A stretch of DNA of 64,000 nucleotides from Streptomyces sp. NBC_00569 (GTDB taxonomy: Bacteria; Actinomycetota; Actinomycetes; Streptomycetales; Streptomycetaceae), in contig NZ_CP107783.1 of the NCBI RefSeq assembly GCF_036345255.1, positions 558,001-622,000 of the forward strand, in the 5' to 3' direction. The notes beneath the pieces are model-generated. The model made no database searches. It saw only the letters and a program-made list of their open reading frames with translations, and had not been told where the DNA came from. Positions 43,786 to 52,857 of this stretch are shown piece by piece. The position numbers and the translations under genes are program-made. The number at the start of each line of letters is the position of its first letter. Position 1 is the first letter of the stretch.

Positions 43786-44622
43786 GTGATCGCTCTGCTG
43801 CTGGCTCTGGGCAGCTCACTCGCCTACGGCTGCGCCGACTTCCTCGGCGGCCTCGGTGCCCGAAAGGCGCACGTGCTGCGCACCGTGATGGTCGCCGCCC
43901 CGGCCAGCCTCGCGGTCGAGCTGCTGCTGTGGCCCGTGCTCGGCGCGTCGTTCGGCCCGGGCGTCGTGGGCTGGGGTGCCGCCTCCGGCGTCGCCTCGGC
44001 GGTGGCGTTCGCGCTCCTCTACAAGACCCTGGCCATCGGCCCGATGAACGTGCTGTCCCCGGTCACCGCGCTGGTGTCCGCCGCGCTCCCGGTCGGCGTG
44101 GGTCTGATGCAGGGCGAGCGGCTGGGCACGGCCGGGCTGCTCGGCCTGCCGCTCGCCCTCATCGCCGTCGTGCTGGTCAGCGCCGGGCACGGCGCGGGCT
44201 CGGCACGTCCGTCACGCACCGCGCTGCTGCTGGCGTTCGGCGCGGGCGCCGCGATCGCCCTCCAGCTGGTCTTCCTGCACCAGGCGCCGGCGGACAGCGG
44301 CGTGGCCCCGCTCATCGTCGGCAGGGCGGTCTCGACAGCGGTCACCCTGACCGCGGCCGGAGTCATGCGCCACAGGCTCGGCCGCGAGAAGCCCGCCTAC
44401 GCCATGTCGGCCGCGGCGGGTGTGCTGGACTCGGTGGCGAACCTGCTGTTCCTCATCGCCGTCCGCAGCGGAGACCTCACGGTCGTCGCCGTGATCACAG
44501 CTCTCTACCCGGTCGGCACGGTGCTGCTCGCCCGGAGTGTGCTCGCCGAACGCATCCACCGCGGCCAGCTCGTCGGCCTGGGCACCGCGGCCGTCGCCGT
44601 CAGCCTCCTGGCCCTCACCTGA
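43786..44622 (+). CDS. EamA/DMT-superfamily transporter
   Basis: Ten-segment drug/metabolite exporter-type protein (278 aa) with two EamA repeats (first ALLLALGSSLAYGCADFLGG, ending SAGHG; second from TALLLAFGAGAAIALQ). GTG 43786 has AAGGGAT upstream. An ATG seven bases earlier is in another frame and stops at once. Followed 30 bp later by a PaiB-like gene; probably exports an amino acid or toxic metabolite under control of the XRE-cupin protein. Confidence 0.9.
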   Translation: MIALLLALGSSLAYGCADFLGGLGARKAHVLRTVMVAAPASLAVELLLWPVLGASFGPGVVGWGAASGVASAVAFALLYKTLAIGPMNVLSPVTALVSAALPVGVGLMQGERLGTAGLLGLPLALIAVVLVSAGHGAGSARPSRTALLLAFGAGAAIALQLVFLHQAPADSGVAPLIVGRAVSTAVTLTAAGVMRHRLGREKPAYAMSAAAGVLDSVANLLFLIAVRSGDLTVVAVITALYPVGTVLLARSVLAERIHRGQLVGLGTAAVAVSLLALT

Positions 44623-44652
44623 ACCGGCCCACCACCCCACAAGGAGAAGAGC

Positions 44653-45300
44653 GTGTTCATCCAACCCTGGGACGCAGCACTGGACGAGGGCGAATGGCAG
44701 ACGTGGATCGCGGAAGGCCACGACTTCGGCCAGCTCGGCGTCAACGGCCTTCCCGGCCAGGCCCCCGTGGTCGTCCCCACCCACTTCACCGGCGACGACA
44801 ACCAGCTTCTGATCCACTTCGCCCGCCCCAACCCGGTCTGGAAGGCGATCGAGCACGACCCGAACGTCACGTTCACCGTCATCGGGGACTACGCCTTCAT
44901 CCCCGGCCCCTGGCGCGCCAAGCCGGACACGACACCCACTGACGGCGTCCCCACCAGCTACTACGCGGCCGTTCAGTTCACCTGCCACGCCCACATCGTC
45001 GACGCCCCCGAGGCCAAGGCCGAACTCCTGCGCCGCCAGCTCGCCCACTTCCAGCCGGACGGTGACCACGCCCCCGTACTGGTGGACCAGCCTCCGTACG
45101 GCCGCATGCTCCCCGGCATCCGCGGGCTGCGCCTGGACGTCATCGACGTGGTCGCCAAGTTCAAGTACGACGACCACAAGCCCGCCGAGCACCGCACCAC
45201 GGTCGCGGACCGCCTCACCGCACGGGGCGAGGCCCTCGACGTACCCACGGCCCGCCAGCAGCTCCGACGCCTGGACCGCACGGGCGACTGGAAGGCCTGA
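44653..45300 (+). CDS. PaiB-like FMN-binding protein
   Basis: 215-aa split-barrel protein of the FMN-binding negative transcriptional regulator family (PaiB, Pfam FMN_bind_2): VVVPTHFTGDDNQLLIHFARPNPVWKAIEHDPNVTFTVIGDYAFIPGPW and YGRMLPGIRGLRLDVIDVVAKFKYDDHKP. PaiB was linked to protease and sporulation control in Bacillus, but members are probably flavin enzymes. GTG start with AAGGAGAAGAG just upstream. Likely co-transcribed with the EamA exporter. Confidence 0.9.
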   Translation: MFIQPWDAALDEGEWQTWIAEGHDFGQLGVNGLPGQAPVVVPTHFTGDDNQLLIHFARPNPVWKAIEHDPNVTFTVIGDYAFIPGPWRAKPDTTPTDGVPTSYYAAVQFTCHAHIVDAPEAKAELLRRQLAHFQPDGDHAPVLVDQPPYGRMLPGIRGLRLDVIDVVAKFKYDDHKPAEHRTTVADRLTARGEALDVPTARQQLRRLDRTGDWKA

Positions 45301-45570
45301 CAGGGCGGGCGCGTTCCCCCGGTCAGGGACTGGCCGGCATCGCCCGCGGTCCACTCCGTGACGCTGGACGCGCCACGCCCTCAACTGCGAACGGACCCAC
45401 ACGTCGCCGCCGGGCAGAGCGGTTGCGGCAGTGCTCGTCCGCCCTGGCACAGACCCACCACAACACCCATGACACGTACGGCGGTCAACGCCACGTGCCA
45501 GGGGGCGGCACGCGTCCCTGGCGTGCGGAGTTACGGTACGCACATCGTTACTCAGAGAGGTCAGGTAGCC

Positions 45571-46824
45571 ATGTCGAAGACGGTGACCGCACAACTGCCG
45601 GAGATCCGCGATGAACTCGCCGCCTTCTACAAGGATCTGCACCGGAATCCCGAGCTCTCGCTCCAGGAGACACGCACCGCAGGTCTTCTGTCGAAGCGCC
45701 TGCGCGAGGCGGGCTTCGACGAGGTGGCCGAGGGAATCGGCGTCACCGGCGTGGTCGGGGTACTGCGCAACGGCGAGGGGCCGGTGGTCATGCTCCGCGC
45801 GGACTTCGACGCCCTGCCGGTGGAGGAGAAGACCGGACTTCCCTACGCCAGCCAGGCGCGAGGCGTGGACCACGAGGGCCGCGACGTACCGGTGATGCAC
45901 GCCTGCGGTCACGACATGCACGCCGCCTGCCTGACCGGTGCCGCCATGTTGCTCGCGCGGTCGCGTGACCAGTGGCGCGGCACACTGCTGGTGGTGTTCC
46001 AGCCGGCCGAGGAACTCGCGGTCGGCGCACGCGGGATGGTCGACGACGGACTCTTCGAGCGGTTCCCCGAGCCCGAGATCGTGCTGGGCCAGCATGTGGG
46101 ACCGTTGCCCGCCGGGGTCATCGGCTACGGCACGGGCCCGGTGATGGCCGCCGCGGACTCCCTCGACCTCACCCTGCACGGGCGCGGCGCCCACGGATCC
46201 CGGCCCGAGGCGTCCATCGACCCGGTGCTCATGGCGGCCAACGTGGTCACGCGGTTGCAGGGAATCGTCGCGCGGGAGGTGCCTCCGGCGGAGACCGCCG
46301 TGGTGACCGTGGGTCGCCTGCAGGCGGGCACGAAGGACAACATCATCCCCGACAAGGCCGAGTTGGGGATCAACGTCCGCACCTTCACCCCGGCGATCCG
46401 CGACAAGGTCCGTGACGCCATCGAGCGCATCGCCACAGCGGAGTCGCAGGCGAGTGGCGCCGCGGAGCCGCCGGAGTTCGCCTGGACCGGTGCCGCGCCG
46501 GCGCTGGTGAGCGATCCGGAGGCGACACAGGCCACGGTCGCCGCGTTCGCGGAGCACTTCGGGCAGCAGCGGATCATGACGATGCCTCAGGTGAACGCGA
46601 GCGAGGACGTGGGTGTGTTCGGTGAGGTGCTCGGCGTGCCGACCGTCTTCTGGTTCTGGGGCGGCCTGGACACCGAAACGGTTCTCGGCGCGCTCCAGGA
46701 AGACCGGCTGGACGAGCTGCCGAGCAACCACTCGCCCCACTTCGCCCCCGTCGTCGAGCCCACCCTGAGCACAGGTGTGGAAGCACTCGTCGTCGCCGCA
46801 CTCACCTGGCTCGCGGACGCGTGA
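45571..46824 (+). CDS. M20-family amidohydrolase
   Basis: Metal-dependent amidohydrolase/aminoacylase (417 aa) related to hippurate hydrolases. The metal ligands are in HACGHDMHAA (C112, H114), PAEEL and GQHVG; the lid domain has GRGAHGSRPEASIDP. ATG 45571; AGGT-type ribosome site. No signal peptide. Releases an amino acid or acid from an N-acyl compound in the cytoplasm. The 270-bp region before it contains a 7-bp GCCAGGG/CCCTGGC stem (45497-45522) but no clear promoter. Confidence 0.92.
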   Translation: MSKTVTAQLPEIRDELAAFYKDLHRNPELSLQETRTAGLLSKRLREAGFDEVAEGIGVTGVVGVLRNGEGPVVMLRADFDALPVEEKTGLPYASQARGVDHEGRDVPVMHACGHDMHAACLTGAAMLLARSRDQWRGTLLVVFQPAEELAVGARGMVDDGLFERFPEPEIVLGQHVGPLPAGVIGYGTGPVMAAADSLDLTLHGRGAHGSRPEASIDPVLMAANVVTRLQGIVAREVPPAETAVVTVGRLQAGTKDNIIPDKAELGINVRTFTPAIRDKVRDAIERIATAESQASGAAEPPEFAWTGAAPALVSDPEATQATVAAFAEHFGQQRIMTMPQVNASEDVGVFGEVLGVPTVFWFWGGLDTETVLGALQEDRLDELPSNHSPHFAPVVEPTLSTGVEALVVAALTWLADA

Positions 46825-46845
46825 ACCCGGTGGTCCCGCCGGCGT

Positions 46846-47421
46846 TCACCGATCGCCGGCGGGCCCGTCGCCACCGAGTGTCTCCAGCAACACGTCGACG
46901 ACCTCGTCGACCTCCGCGTCGGCCAGGTCCTCGAACGCCCCGGAATGGCGGGCGAGCAACACCCCGGCGACCGCCGCCACGAGCACGTCGGCCCGCAGCC
47001 CCGGCCGGTCCCTGCCCTCCCGGGCGAAACGTGCGCGCAGCGGATCCACGAGCCGGGACCGCAGCGCCGCACGGGTGGCGTCCTGCGCGGCCCCGTCACT
47101 CAACGGCTGGACGGCGACCCTCAGCAAAGGGACAGGACCTCGCCGCTCCGCACGTGCGGCGACCTCCCGCAGGCGGGGCTCGGTGAGCAGGTCGTCCGGC
47201 GCGACGTCTCCGTGTTCGGCGCGCAGCACCTCCACGTACAGCAGGGGCTTGCTGCCGAAATAGCGTGCGATCAGGGCCGGGTCCACCCCGGCCCGCTCAC
47301 CGATCTCGCGAACGGTGGTGCGGTCGTAGCCCCGCTCGGAGAAGAGTTCGGTCGCCGCCCGCAGCAGCGCCTCGCGGGTGCGGGCGGAGTTCCGGCGCGG
47401 GCCGGCGTCCGCGCCGCTCAC
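46846..47421 (-). CDS. TetR-family regulator of MFS pump
   Basis: 191-aa TetR protein: helix-turn-helix in residues 15-60 (TREALLRAATELFSERGYDRTTVREIGERAGVDPALIARYFGSK) and a short C-terminal domain of the TetR_C_17-like kind. GTG start overlaps the stop of the MFS gene (GTGA), so it is the second gene of a pump-regulator operon and probably acts at the palindrome over the MFS start. Confidence 0.9.
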   Translation of the reverse strand: MSGADAGPRRNSARTREALLRAATELFSERGYDRTTVREIGERAGVDPALIARYFGSKPLLYVEVLRAEHGDVAPDDLLTEPRLREVAARAERRGPVPLLRVAVQPLSDGAAQDATRAALRSRLVDPLRARFAREGRDRPGLRADVLVAAVAGVLLARHSGAFEDLADAEVDEVVDVLLETLGGDGPAGDR

Positions 47422-48959
47422 GGGCGGCTCGGCTCGGGGCGCGCCCGCTCACCCGTGGCGACCGGGGCGATGTGGCCCGCCGCGACCACGGACGGTCGCA
47501 GCCGGGTGCCCGTGCGAGTGAGTACGACGGCGAGGATGCCGGTGATCACGAAGGCGGCGCAGCCGGCGAGGCCCGCGGTGCGGTATCCGTCGTCGGCCGG
47601 CAGCGCCGCGCCGGGGCCGGTGGCGGCCTGGAGGATGACCGCGCTCAGCGCGCTTCCGGTCGAGTACCCGATGTACTTCATGACCTGATTGAAACTCATC
47701 GCGCTGCCCGTCTCCTGTGCGGGCACGCCGCCGACGATCAGGCCGGGGGTGACCGCGAAGGTGACGCCCACACCGAGTCCGGCGAGCGCCATCATCGTGC
47801 CGATTCCCCACAGGCTGGAGCGGGCGAGCAGGAAGCAGACCAGGCCCGCGAGGGAGAGGAGACAGCCCAGCGGCAGCATGCGGGCGGGTGTCGCCGCCGC
47901 GCCGAGCATCCGCACCAGGCGGCCGGTGACGAGGCTGGCCGCGGAGAACGGCACGAGCAGCAGACCGGTGACGACGATGGACGAGCCGAAGCCGTATCCG
48001 GCGGACTCGGGCGTCTGGACGTAGCGGGTGACCAGGGCGATCAGCAGGTAGGTGCCCACGCCGCCGACCATCGTGGTCAGGTTGGCGACGAGAACGCCGC
48101 GATCCTTGATGAGCCGTACCCGCACCAGCGGATGCGTGGAGTGCATCGAGTGCAGGACCCACCCGGCGAGCAGGACTACGGCCGCGACGGCGAGCGCGAG
48201 CAGCGGGGCGGATCCCCAGCCCCACCGCTCCCCCTCGGCAAGGGTCACCAGCAGGGCCGCCATGCCACCGGCGAGCAGCAGTGCGCCGGGGAAGTCCATC
48301 GGGACCGTGGGGCGCTTCGGCGCGGCGGGCACGACGATCACGGTGGCGGTGAGCGCGGCGGCCGCCGTGGCGGCCGCGAACCAGAATCCGGCGTACATGC
48401 CGAGGTACTGGGCGAACAGGCCGGTGATCGGATAGCCGAGGCCGATGCCCGCGGCGGTGGTCAGGGAAAGGGTCGCCACCGCCGACCGTGCCCGCTCCGG
48501 AGGCAGCGCGTCGCGGGCGGTGGCGATGGCGAGCGGGACGAGGCCCATGCCGACGCCCTGCAGCGCCCGGCCCACGAGGAGGCAGGTGAGCCCGAGGGGC
48601 AGGGCCGCCAGGAGACTGCCGGCGAGGACCACGGCGAGGCCGGTGAGGATCACGTTCTTGCGGTGCGGGCCGTCGCCGAGGCGCCCCATGACCGGTGTGG
48701 CGATGGCTCCCACCAGCATCGTCACCGTCAGCGCCCACTGCGCGGTGGAGACGGCGACGTGGTCCTCGGCCGCGATGGTCGGGATGAGCGGTGCCCCGAG
48801 GCTGCTGACCACGGCGACGAGCATGCCGAGCGAGACGAGGACGGGCACGAGAGCCCGTGGGTGGCGAAGTGCGGATGCCGATACGGCAGAGGTACGCGCG
48901 GACGCCGGCATGGAGGGCTGCAAGGGAAATATACCGTTCTTGTCATCAGGCGATGTCAT
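47418..48959 (-). CDS. MFS drug-efflux transporter, DHA2-like
   Basis: Membrane efflux pump (513 aa from this ATG) with 12-14 hydrophobic segments, motif GRLGDGPHRKNVILTG in loop 2-3 and GIGLGYPITG in segment 5 (motif C-like, antiporter). ATG 48959 and 48911 are both possible; neither has a ribosome site. ATG 48959 overlaps a TGTCAT-N6-ATGACA palindrome and has TATGTC eight bases before it, which fits a leaderless, repressed transcript. Coupled to the TetR gene downstream. Confidence 0.88.
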   Translation of the reverse strand: MTSPDDKNGIFPLQPSMPASARTSAVSASALRHPRALVPVLVSLGMLVAVVSSLGAPLIPTIAAEDHVAVSTAQWALTVTMLVGAIATPVMGRLGDGPHRKNVILTGLAVVLAGSLLAALPLGLTCLLVGRALQGVGMGLVPLAIATARDALPPERARSAVATLSLTTAAGIGLGYPITGLFAQYLGMYAGFWFAAATAAAALTATVIVVPAAPKRPTVPMDFPGALLLAGGMAALLVTLAEGERWGWGSAPLLALAVAAVVLLAGWVLHSMHSTHPLVRVRLIKDRGVLVANLTTMVGGVGTYLLIALVTRYVQTPESAGYGFGSSIVVTGLLLVPFSAASLVTGRLVRMLGAAATPARMLPLGCLLSLAGLVCFLLARSSLWGIGTMMALAGLGVGVTFAVTPGLIVGGVPAQETGSAMSFNQVMKYIGYSTGSALSAVILQAATGPGAALPADDGYRTAGLAGCAAFVITGILAVVLTRTGTRLRPSVVAAGHIAPVATGERARPEPSRP

Positions 48960-48971
48960 TGAATGATGACA
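48954..48971. promoter_or_regulatory. Operator across the MFS start codon
   Basis: TGTCAT, six bases, ATGACA: perfect 6-6-6 inverted repeat covering the presumed start codon and -10 of the MFS-tetR operon. Bound repressor would block initiation. The regulator is inferred to be the co-transcribed TetR protein. Confidence 0.55.
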
Positions 48972-49026
48972 TAGTTCGGCGCTCGCTCCGGCCGCCCCCA
49001 CCTCGGAGAGGCGGCCGCACGTCGCG

Positions 49027-50013
49027 TCAGTTCACGACGCGCAATGACCCCAACAGCATCGGCAGCGAGGCGTGCAGCTCCCGTTGCCAGTACGGCCAGC
49101 TGTGGGTCCCCGGCCCGTAGAAGTCGGTCGTCACATGCCGGGCACCCGCCCTTTCGAGTGCGCCCGCCAAGGCGTGGTTCTGCCGGTTGAAGTCCGCTTC
49201 GAGGGCGTTCGTGGCACCTGGCGGGTCCAGAGGGCCAGCGGTGCCGTCGCCGCACGACAGGTACACAGGGATCGGCTTGAGTCGTTTGGCCAGGTAGTAC
49301 GGGTCGTGGGCCGCCCACACGTCCCGCTGCGCCACGGGGTCGCCCCAGACCCGGCGCGGATCGTCGCCCTGCCCCGCGAAGAACCCCATGATGCGGCTCA
49401 CCGACTCGTCGTTCAGCAACGGGTGCACGGATCCGGAGTATGCCGCCGCCGCCTTGAACATGCCGGGGTGCCGGGCCGCGTACATCAGAGCGCCCTGCCC
49501 TCCCATGGACAGTCCGGCGACCACGCGACGCGGGCCCGCTCCCCAGTCGCGTTCGAGGAGTCGGCGCAGCTCCTTGGTGTGAAACGTCTCCCAGGCGGGG
49601 TCACCACCGTTCCCGTTGTTCCACCAGTCGCTGTACCAGCCGTTCCAGCCGGCCTCCGGCATCACCACGAGGACGTCGCGCAGGCTGTCGATGCGTGCGA
49701 CGTCCGTCCGGCTCGTCCACGACGTGTAGTCGCCGCAGCAGCCGTGCAGCAGCCACAGGGTCGGCCAGTGCCGGCCGCGGTCGTTCGGGTTCCAGCCGTC
49801 GGGCGTGAGCAGTCGGACCTTGACGGTCCGGCCGCCGAGAGCCGGGGAGCGTACGGACAGATCCACCTGACGGTCGGCGACCTGGGTGACGGCGACGACC
49901 TCGGCACCGCGGGCGTCGGCGGCCACGGACGGCGGGTTCGGTGTCAGGGTGAGCAGCAGCACGGCCAGGACGAGCAGGAGGCATCTGGCGCGGCGGATCG
50001 TGGCGGCGGTCAT
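49027..50013 (-). CDS. Secreted esterase, antigen 85/esterase D-like
   Basis: Alpha/beta hydrolase (328 aa) with Sec signal (RRARCLLLVLAVLLLTLTP, cleavage near VAADA). The fold matches the putative esterase family (PF00756): LWLLHGCCGDYTSW, nucleophile GLSMGGQGAL, and late HSWPYW histidine. ATG 50013 follows AGGAGC; an upstream ATG at 50037 overlaps the previous stop by ATGA and would add eight residues. Related to mycolyltransferase-like and S-formylglutathione-hydrolase-like enzymes; extracellular ester substrate unknown. Translationally coupled to the phosphodiester glycosidase gene. Confidence 0.9.
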   Translation of the reverse strand: MTAATIRRARCLLLVLAVLLLTLTPNPPSVAADARGAEVVAVTQVADRQVDLSVRSPALGGRTVKVRLLTPDGWNPNDRGRHWPTLWLLHGCCGDYTSWTSRTDVARIDSLRDVLVVMPEAGWNGWYSDWWNNGNGGDPAWETFHTKELRRLLERDWGAGPRRVVAGLSMGGQGALMYAARHPGMFKAAAAYSGSVHPLLNDESVSRIMGFFAGQGDDPRRVWGDPVAQRDVWAAHDPYYLAKRLKPIPVYLSCGDGTAGPLDPPGATNALEADFNRQNHALAGALERAGARHVTTDFYGPGTHSWPYWQRELHASLPMLLGSLRVVN

Positions 50014-50033
50014 GGCTGCTCCTGTCGGTGGGG

Positions 50034-51650
50034 TCATTTTCGGCCGGGGAGGACCAACAGGGCGTCTCCGACCGGCCGTTCGCCGGTCGCGTCGGACGGG
50101 GCGTTGATCACGCCCCCGCCCGCGACCATGGTGGTGGACCCGCCGCCGTCGAGGTTGATCGCGTCGCGCAGGCCCAGCGCCTTCGCGACCGCGGCGCTCT
50201 CCGGGATGCTGAGTCCGAGCGCGCCGGTGCTGCGTCCGTCGGCCGTGACGAGGACGGTTCGTCCCGCGGCGTCGACTCCGGCCAGCGTGCGCGGATTGCG
50301 CTTGTGCACCCAGCCGTAGTAGAAGCTGGGGTTGCCGGGCTGGACCATGCCGTCGGTGGCCACGGTGACGCGTGTACGGCCGTCCCGGACCAGTTCGGGG
50401 CCGCCGTTGAGCATGCTGGTGCTCGGGGACGGGGAGACCGCGCGGCCGTGCGAGTCCTTCAACGCGGCCCGCATCCGCAACTGGCGGCCGGTCTGGGCCA
50501 GTTCGGTCAGCTGGGGGACGTAGCGTCCGGTCGCCTGCACGGAGCTGCCGCCTTCCGGCAGCGATCCGCCACGCGGCGAGCGCACCTCGAGTACCTTCCC
50601 GTGGCGGTCGAGTACGGCCTCGACTCCATCGCCGCTCGGAGTCCGCCGGCCGAACTCGGATGTGAAAGCGACGAGTTCGTCGTCGTCCGTGCAGGTCGCG
50701 TCGTGCAGGGGCAGCGAGGTGGGCGTGTCGTCGGCGGTGCCGCCGCAGTTCCTGATCAGGCCGGGGACACGGTTGATCCCGTCCAGCGGGAGCGAGGCGC
50801 CCGGGCCGGACAGCTTGCCCTGCCAGGTGAGCCGGACGATGCCGGTCCGGCTACCGGAATCGTGGATCACGAGGGAGGGCCGCCCGCTCACGGGTTCGCT
50901 CAGCAGGCGGCCGTCGTACACGCCGACGCCGGCCGGATCCCCGGGGGCGCCGGCCTTCGGGTCGAGGACGAAGAACCCGGCGTTGACCCCGGCGGTCGCC
51001 CCGGCCGCGGCCACGAGTTGGCTGGTCGTCTCCCTGTTCTCGAGATCCGGCCCGTACGAGGCTCTCAGCGCGCCGTGGAAGCGGTGCGGGTCGATGGTGA
51101 GAACGTCGATCCGCCACGGGCCCCGATCCGTGGGCTCCCCGTCCCACCCCCGGTACACGGCGGCTCCGGTGTATCCGGCCGTCCGCAGCCGGGTGCGCTC
51201 GGCCGTGGCCGCGGACTGTGAGCCGAACTCACCGACGCGGACGCGCCATCCGAGCGTGCCGCCCGCGAAGTCCGCCGTCGCCTGTGTGGTGACCGCCTCG
51301 GCCCGCGCCTCGAAGCCGTGTTCGCGCAGGTGGGCGACCAGGTCGTCGGCGCTCGCGTGGTCGTTGAGCGCCGACGGTGGCGCGTCGGGGTCCGGTGAGC
51401 CGGCGCCGCCGGGGATGGAGACCTCGACTGTCCAGGCAAGCGCCGGGGCATCGGCGCCGCGCACGATTCGGGTGAGCGTGACGCCGGGCTGGAGCTGCTG
51501 CGTCGTCCGCGTCTCGGTCAGGTCGGCGGGGCCGAGAGGCAGTGCGCCGACCGGATTCGAAGGCGGCGCCGAGGAGGCCGGAACCGCCAGGCCTCCCACG
51601 ACGGCAAGGACGGACAACACGGCACCCACGCCGAACAGTCTGCTGTTCAC
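50034..51650 (-). CDS. Secreted phosphodiester glycosidase (NAGPA-like)
   Basis: Exported protein of 538 aa with Sec signal (VNSRLFGVGAVLSVLAVVGGLAVPASSAP). An SPOR-like segment (residues about 95-160: RVRVGEFGSQSAATAERTRL) precedes the phosphodiester glycosidase domain, whose family hallmarks AGVNAGFF and NLDGGGSTTMV are present. NAGPA-type enzymes remove N-acetylglucosamine from phosphodiesters; in bacteria they may act on teichoic acid or peptidoglycan-linked polymers. GTG 51650 follows GGGGGG. First of two secreted-enzyme genes in the operon. Confidence 0.9.
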   Translation of the reverse strand: MNSRLFGVGAVLSVLAVVGGLAVPASSAPPSNPVGALPLGPADLTETRTTQQLQPGVTLTRIVRGADAPALAWTVEVSIPGGAGSPDPDAPPSALNDHASADDLVAHLREHGFEARAEAVTTQATADFAGGTLGWRVRVGEFGSQSAATAERTRLRTAGYTGAAVYRGWDGEPTDRGPWRIDVLTIDPHRFHGALRASYGPDLENRETTSQLVAAAGATAGVNAGFFVLDPKAGAPGDPAGVGVYDGRLLSEPVSGRPSLVIHDSGSRTGIVRLTWQGKLSGPGASLPLDGINRVPGLIRNCGGTADDTPTSLPLHDATCTDDDELVAFTSEFGRRTPSGDGVEAVLDRHGKVLEVRSPRGGSLPEGGSSVQATGRYVPQLTELAQTGRQLRMRAALKDSHGRAVSPSPSTSMLNGGPELVRDGRTRVTVATDGMVQPGNPSFYYGWVHKRNPRTLAGVDAAGRTVLVTADGRSTGALGLSIPESAAVAKALGLRDAINLDGGGSTTMVAGGGVINAPSDATGERPVGDALLVLPGRK

Positions 51651-52026
51651 GTGCCCCCCACAGGACGAAGAACGGCTCTCCCGCAACGGTGCTTGTGGTC
51701 GAGACCACTCGTCAAGACATGTGCACGTCATCCCTGCACGCGACCCGGCCGGCGACCGTGCGCCCGGTCGATGACGGCCTCCCGCGCACGACCCGCGCCA
51801 CTCAAGATCGAAAATGTGAAGGCTTCCGGAGTGGCTGGTGACAGCCCTGGACTTTCGTGTTCACGCTGATGCAGGGTGTGCCCACCGCAGTCGGAGCTCC
51901 GTCCGGGCCCGCCCCCGGTGGCCCGTGGCCACGGCTGCGCGGGCACCCGTCGGCGCCCGTCCCATTCCAGGTCAACTTCCCCTTGCCCAGGGAAAGTTGC
52001 ATCTCTCCATGCCCAAGGGAAGTCCA
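51651..52026. promoter_or_regulatory. Divergent intergenic region with hairpin
   Basis: A 376-bp spacer between the glycosidase (-) and amino acid importer (+). It holds an inverted repeat CAACTTCCCC (51973-51982), seven bases, GGGAAAGTTG (51990-51999), 9 of 10 paired. A related string (TGCCCAAGGGAAGT) recurs just before the importer GTG and includes its ribosome site AAGGGAAG, so alternative pairing could hide that site. No convincing -35/-10 pair or gene was found. Confidence 0.4.
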
Positions 52027-52857
52027 GTGAGCACTCACGGAAGACTCGTCCGCCGCTCCACCCCGCTCGTGCTCGCCGCCGCGCTCACCCTGTCGGCCAC
52101 CGCCTGCAGCAAGGAACAGGCCACCACGACGGCCGGCGGCGTGAAGCTGGTCAAATCCGGCCAGTTGACGACGTGTACGCATCTCCCGTACGCCCCGTTC
52201 CAGTCGGGGAAGGGCAAGAAGGTCGTCGGCTTCGACGTCGACCTGATCGATCTGGTCGCCCACGACCTCGGTCTCAAGCAGCAGATCGTGGACAAGTCCT
52301 TCGAGACGATCAAAACGGGTGCGGACCTCAACGCGGGTGTCTGTGACGTGGCTGCCGCGGGCATGACGATCACTCCCGAGCGGAAGCAGCACCTCGCCTT
52401 CTCGGTCCCCTACTTCGACGCCAACCAGGCCCTGCTGGCCCGAAAGGGCGTCAAGGCGAAGTCGCTGGACGACATCAAGAGCGGCAAGACCAGGCTGGGC
52501 TCGCAGTCGGCCACCACCGGCGAGGACACCGCGCACGCCGCCGGCATCGACTCCAAGTCGTTCGAGAGCTCGGACGCCGAGCTGAACGGACTGCGCACCG
52601 GCCAGGTGGACGTCGTCATCCAGGACTACCCGGTGGTCCAGGAGTGGCTCAAGGACCCTGCCAACGCGGCCAAGTTCACCGTCACCGGCACGGTCCGGAC
52701 GGGCGAGAAGTACGGTTTCGCCGTGCGCAAGGGGGGCAACCCCAAGCTCCTCGCCGCCATCGACAAGGCCATCAAGAAGGCCAAGCAGGACGGCACGTAC
52801 AAGAAGCTGTACGAGAAGTGGATCGGCCCGATGCCTGCGGAGGCCGTGTCCCAGTGA
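52027..52857 (+). CDS. Amino acid ABC transporter substrate-binding lipoprotein
   Basis: Family 3 binding protein (276 aa): signal with lipobox SATAC, mature domain with GVKLVKSGQLTTCTHLPYAPFQ, VGFDVDLIDLVAHDLGL and DVAAAGMTITPERKQHLAFSVPYFDANQALL, the usual polar amino acid receptor pattern. GTG 52027 has AAGGGAAG upstream. Heads a complete importer operon with permease and ATPase; ligand probably a polar amino acid such as glutamate, glutamine or cystine. Confidence 0.93.
   Translation: MSTHGRLVRRSTPLVLAAALTLSATACSKEQATTTAGGVKLVKSGQLTTCTHLPYAPFQSGKGKKVVGFDVDLIDLVAHDLGLKQQIVDKSFETIKTGADLNAGVCDVAAAGMTITPERKQHLAFSVPYFDANQALLARKGVKAKSLDDIKSGKTRLGSQSATTGEDTAHAAGIDSKSFESSDAELNGLRTGQVDVVIQDYPVVQEWLKDPANAAKFTVTGTVRTGEKYGFAVRKGGNPKLLAAIDKAIKKAKQDGTYKKLYEKWIGPMPAEAVSQ

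Noticed and set aside
45497..45522. GCCAGGG/CCCTGGC stem upstream of the M20 gene as a riboswitch
   Set aside because: Short stem with no conserved riboswitch elements recognised.
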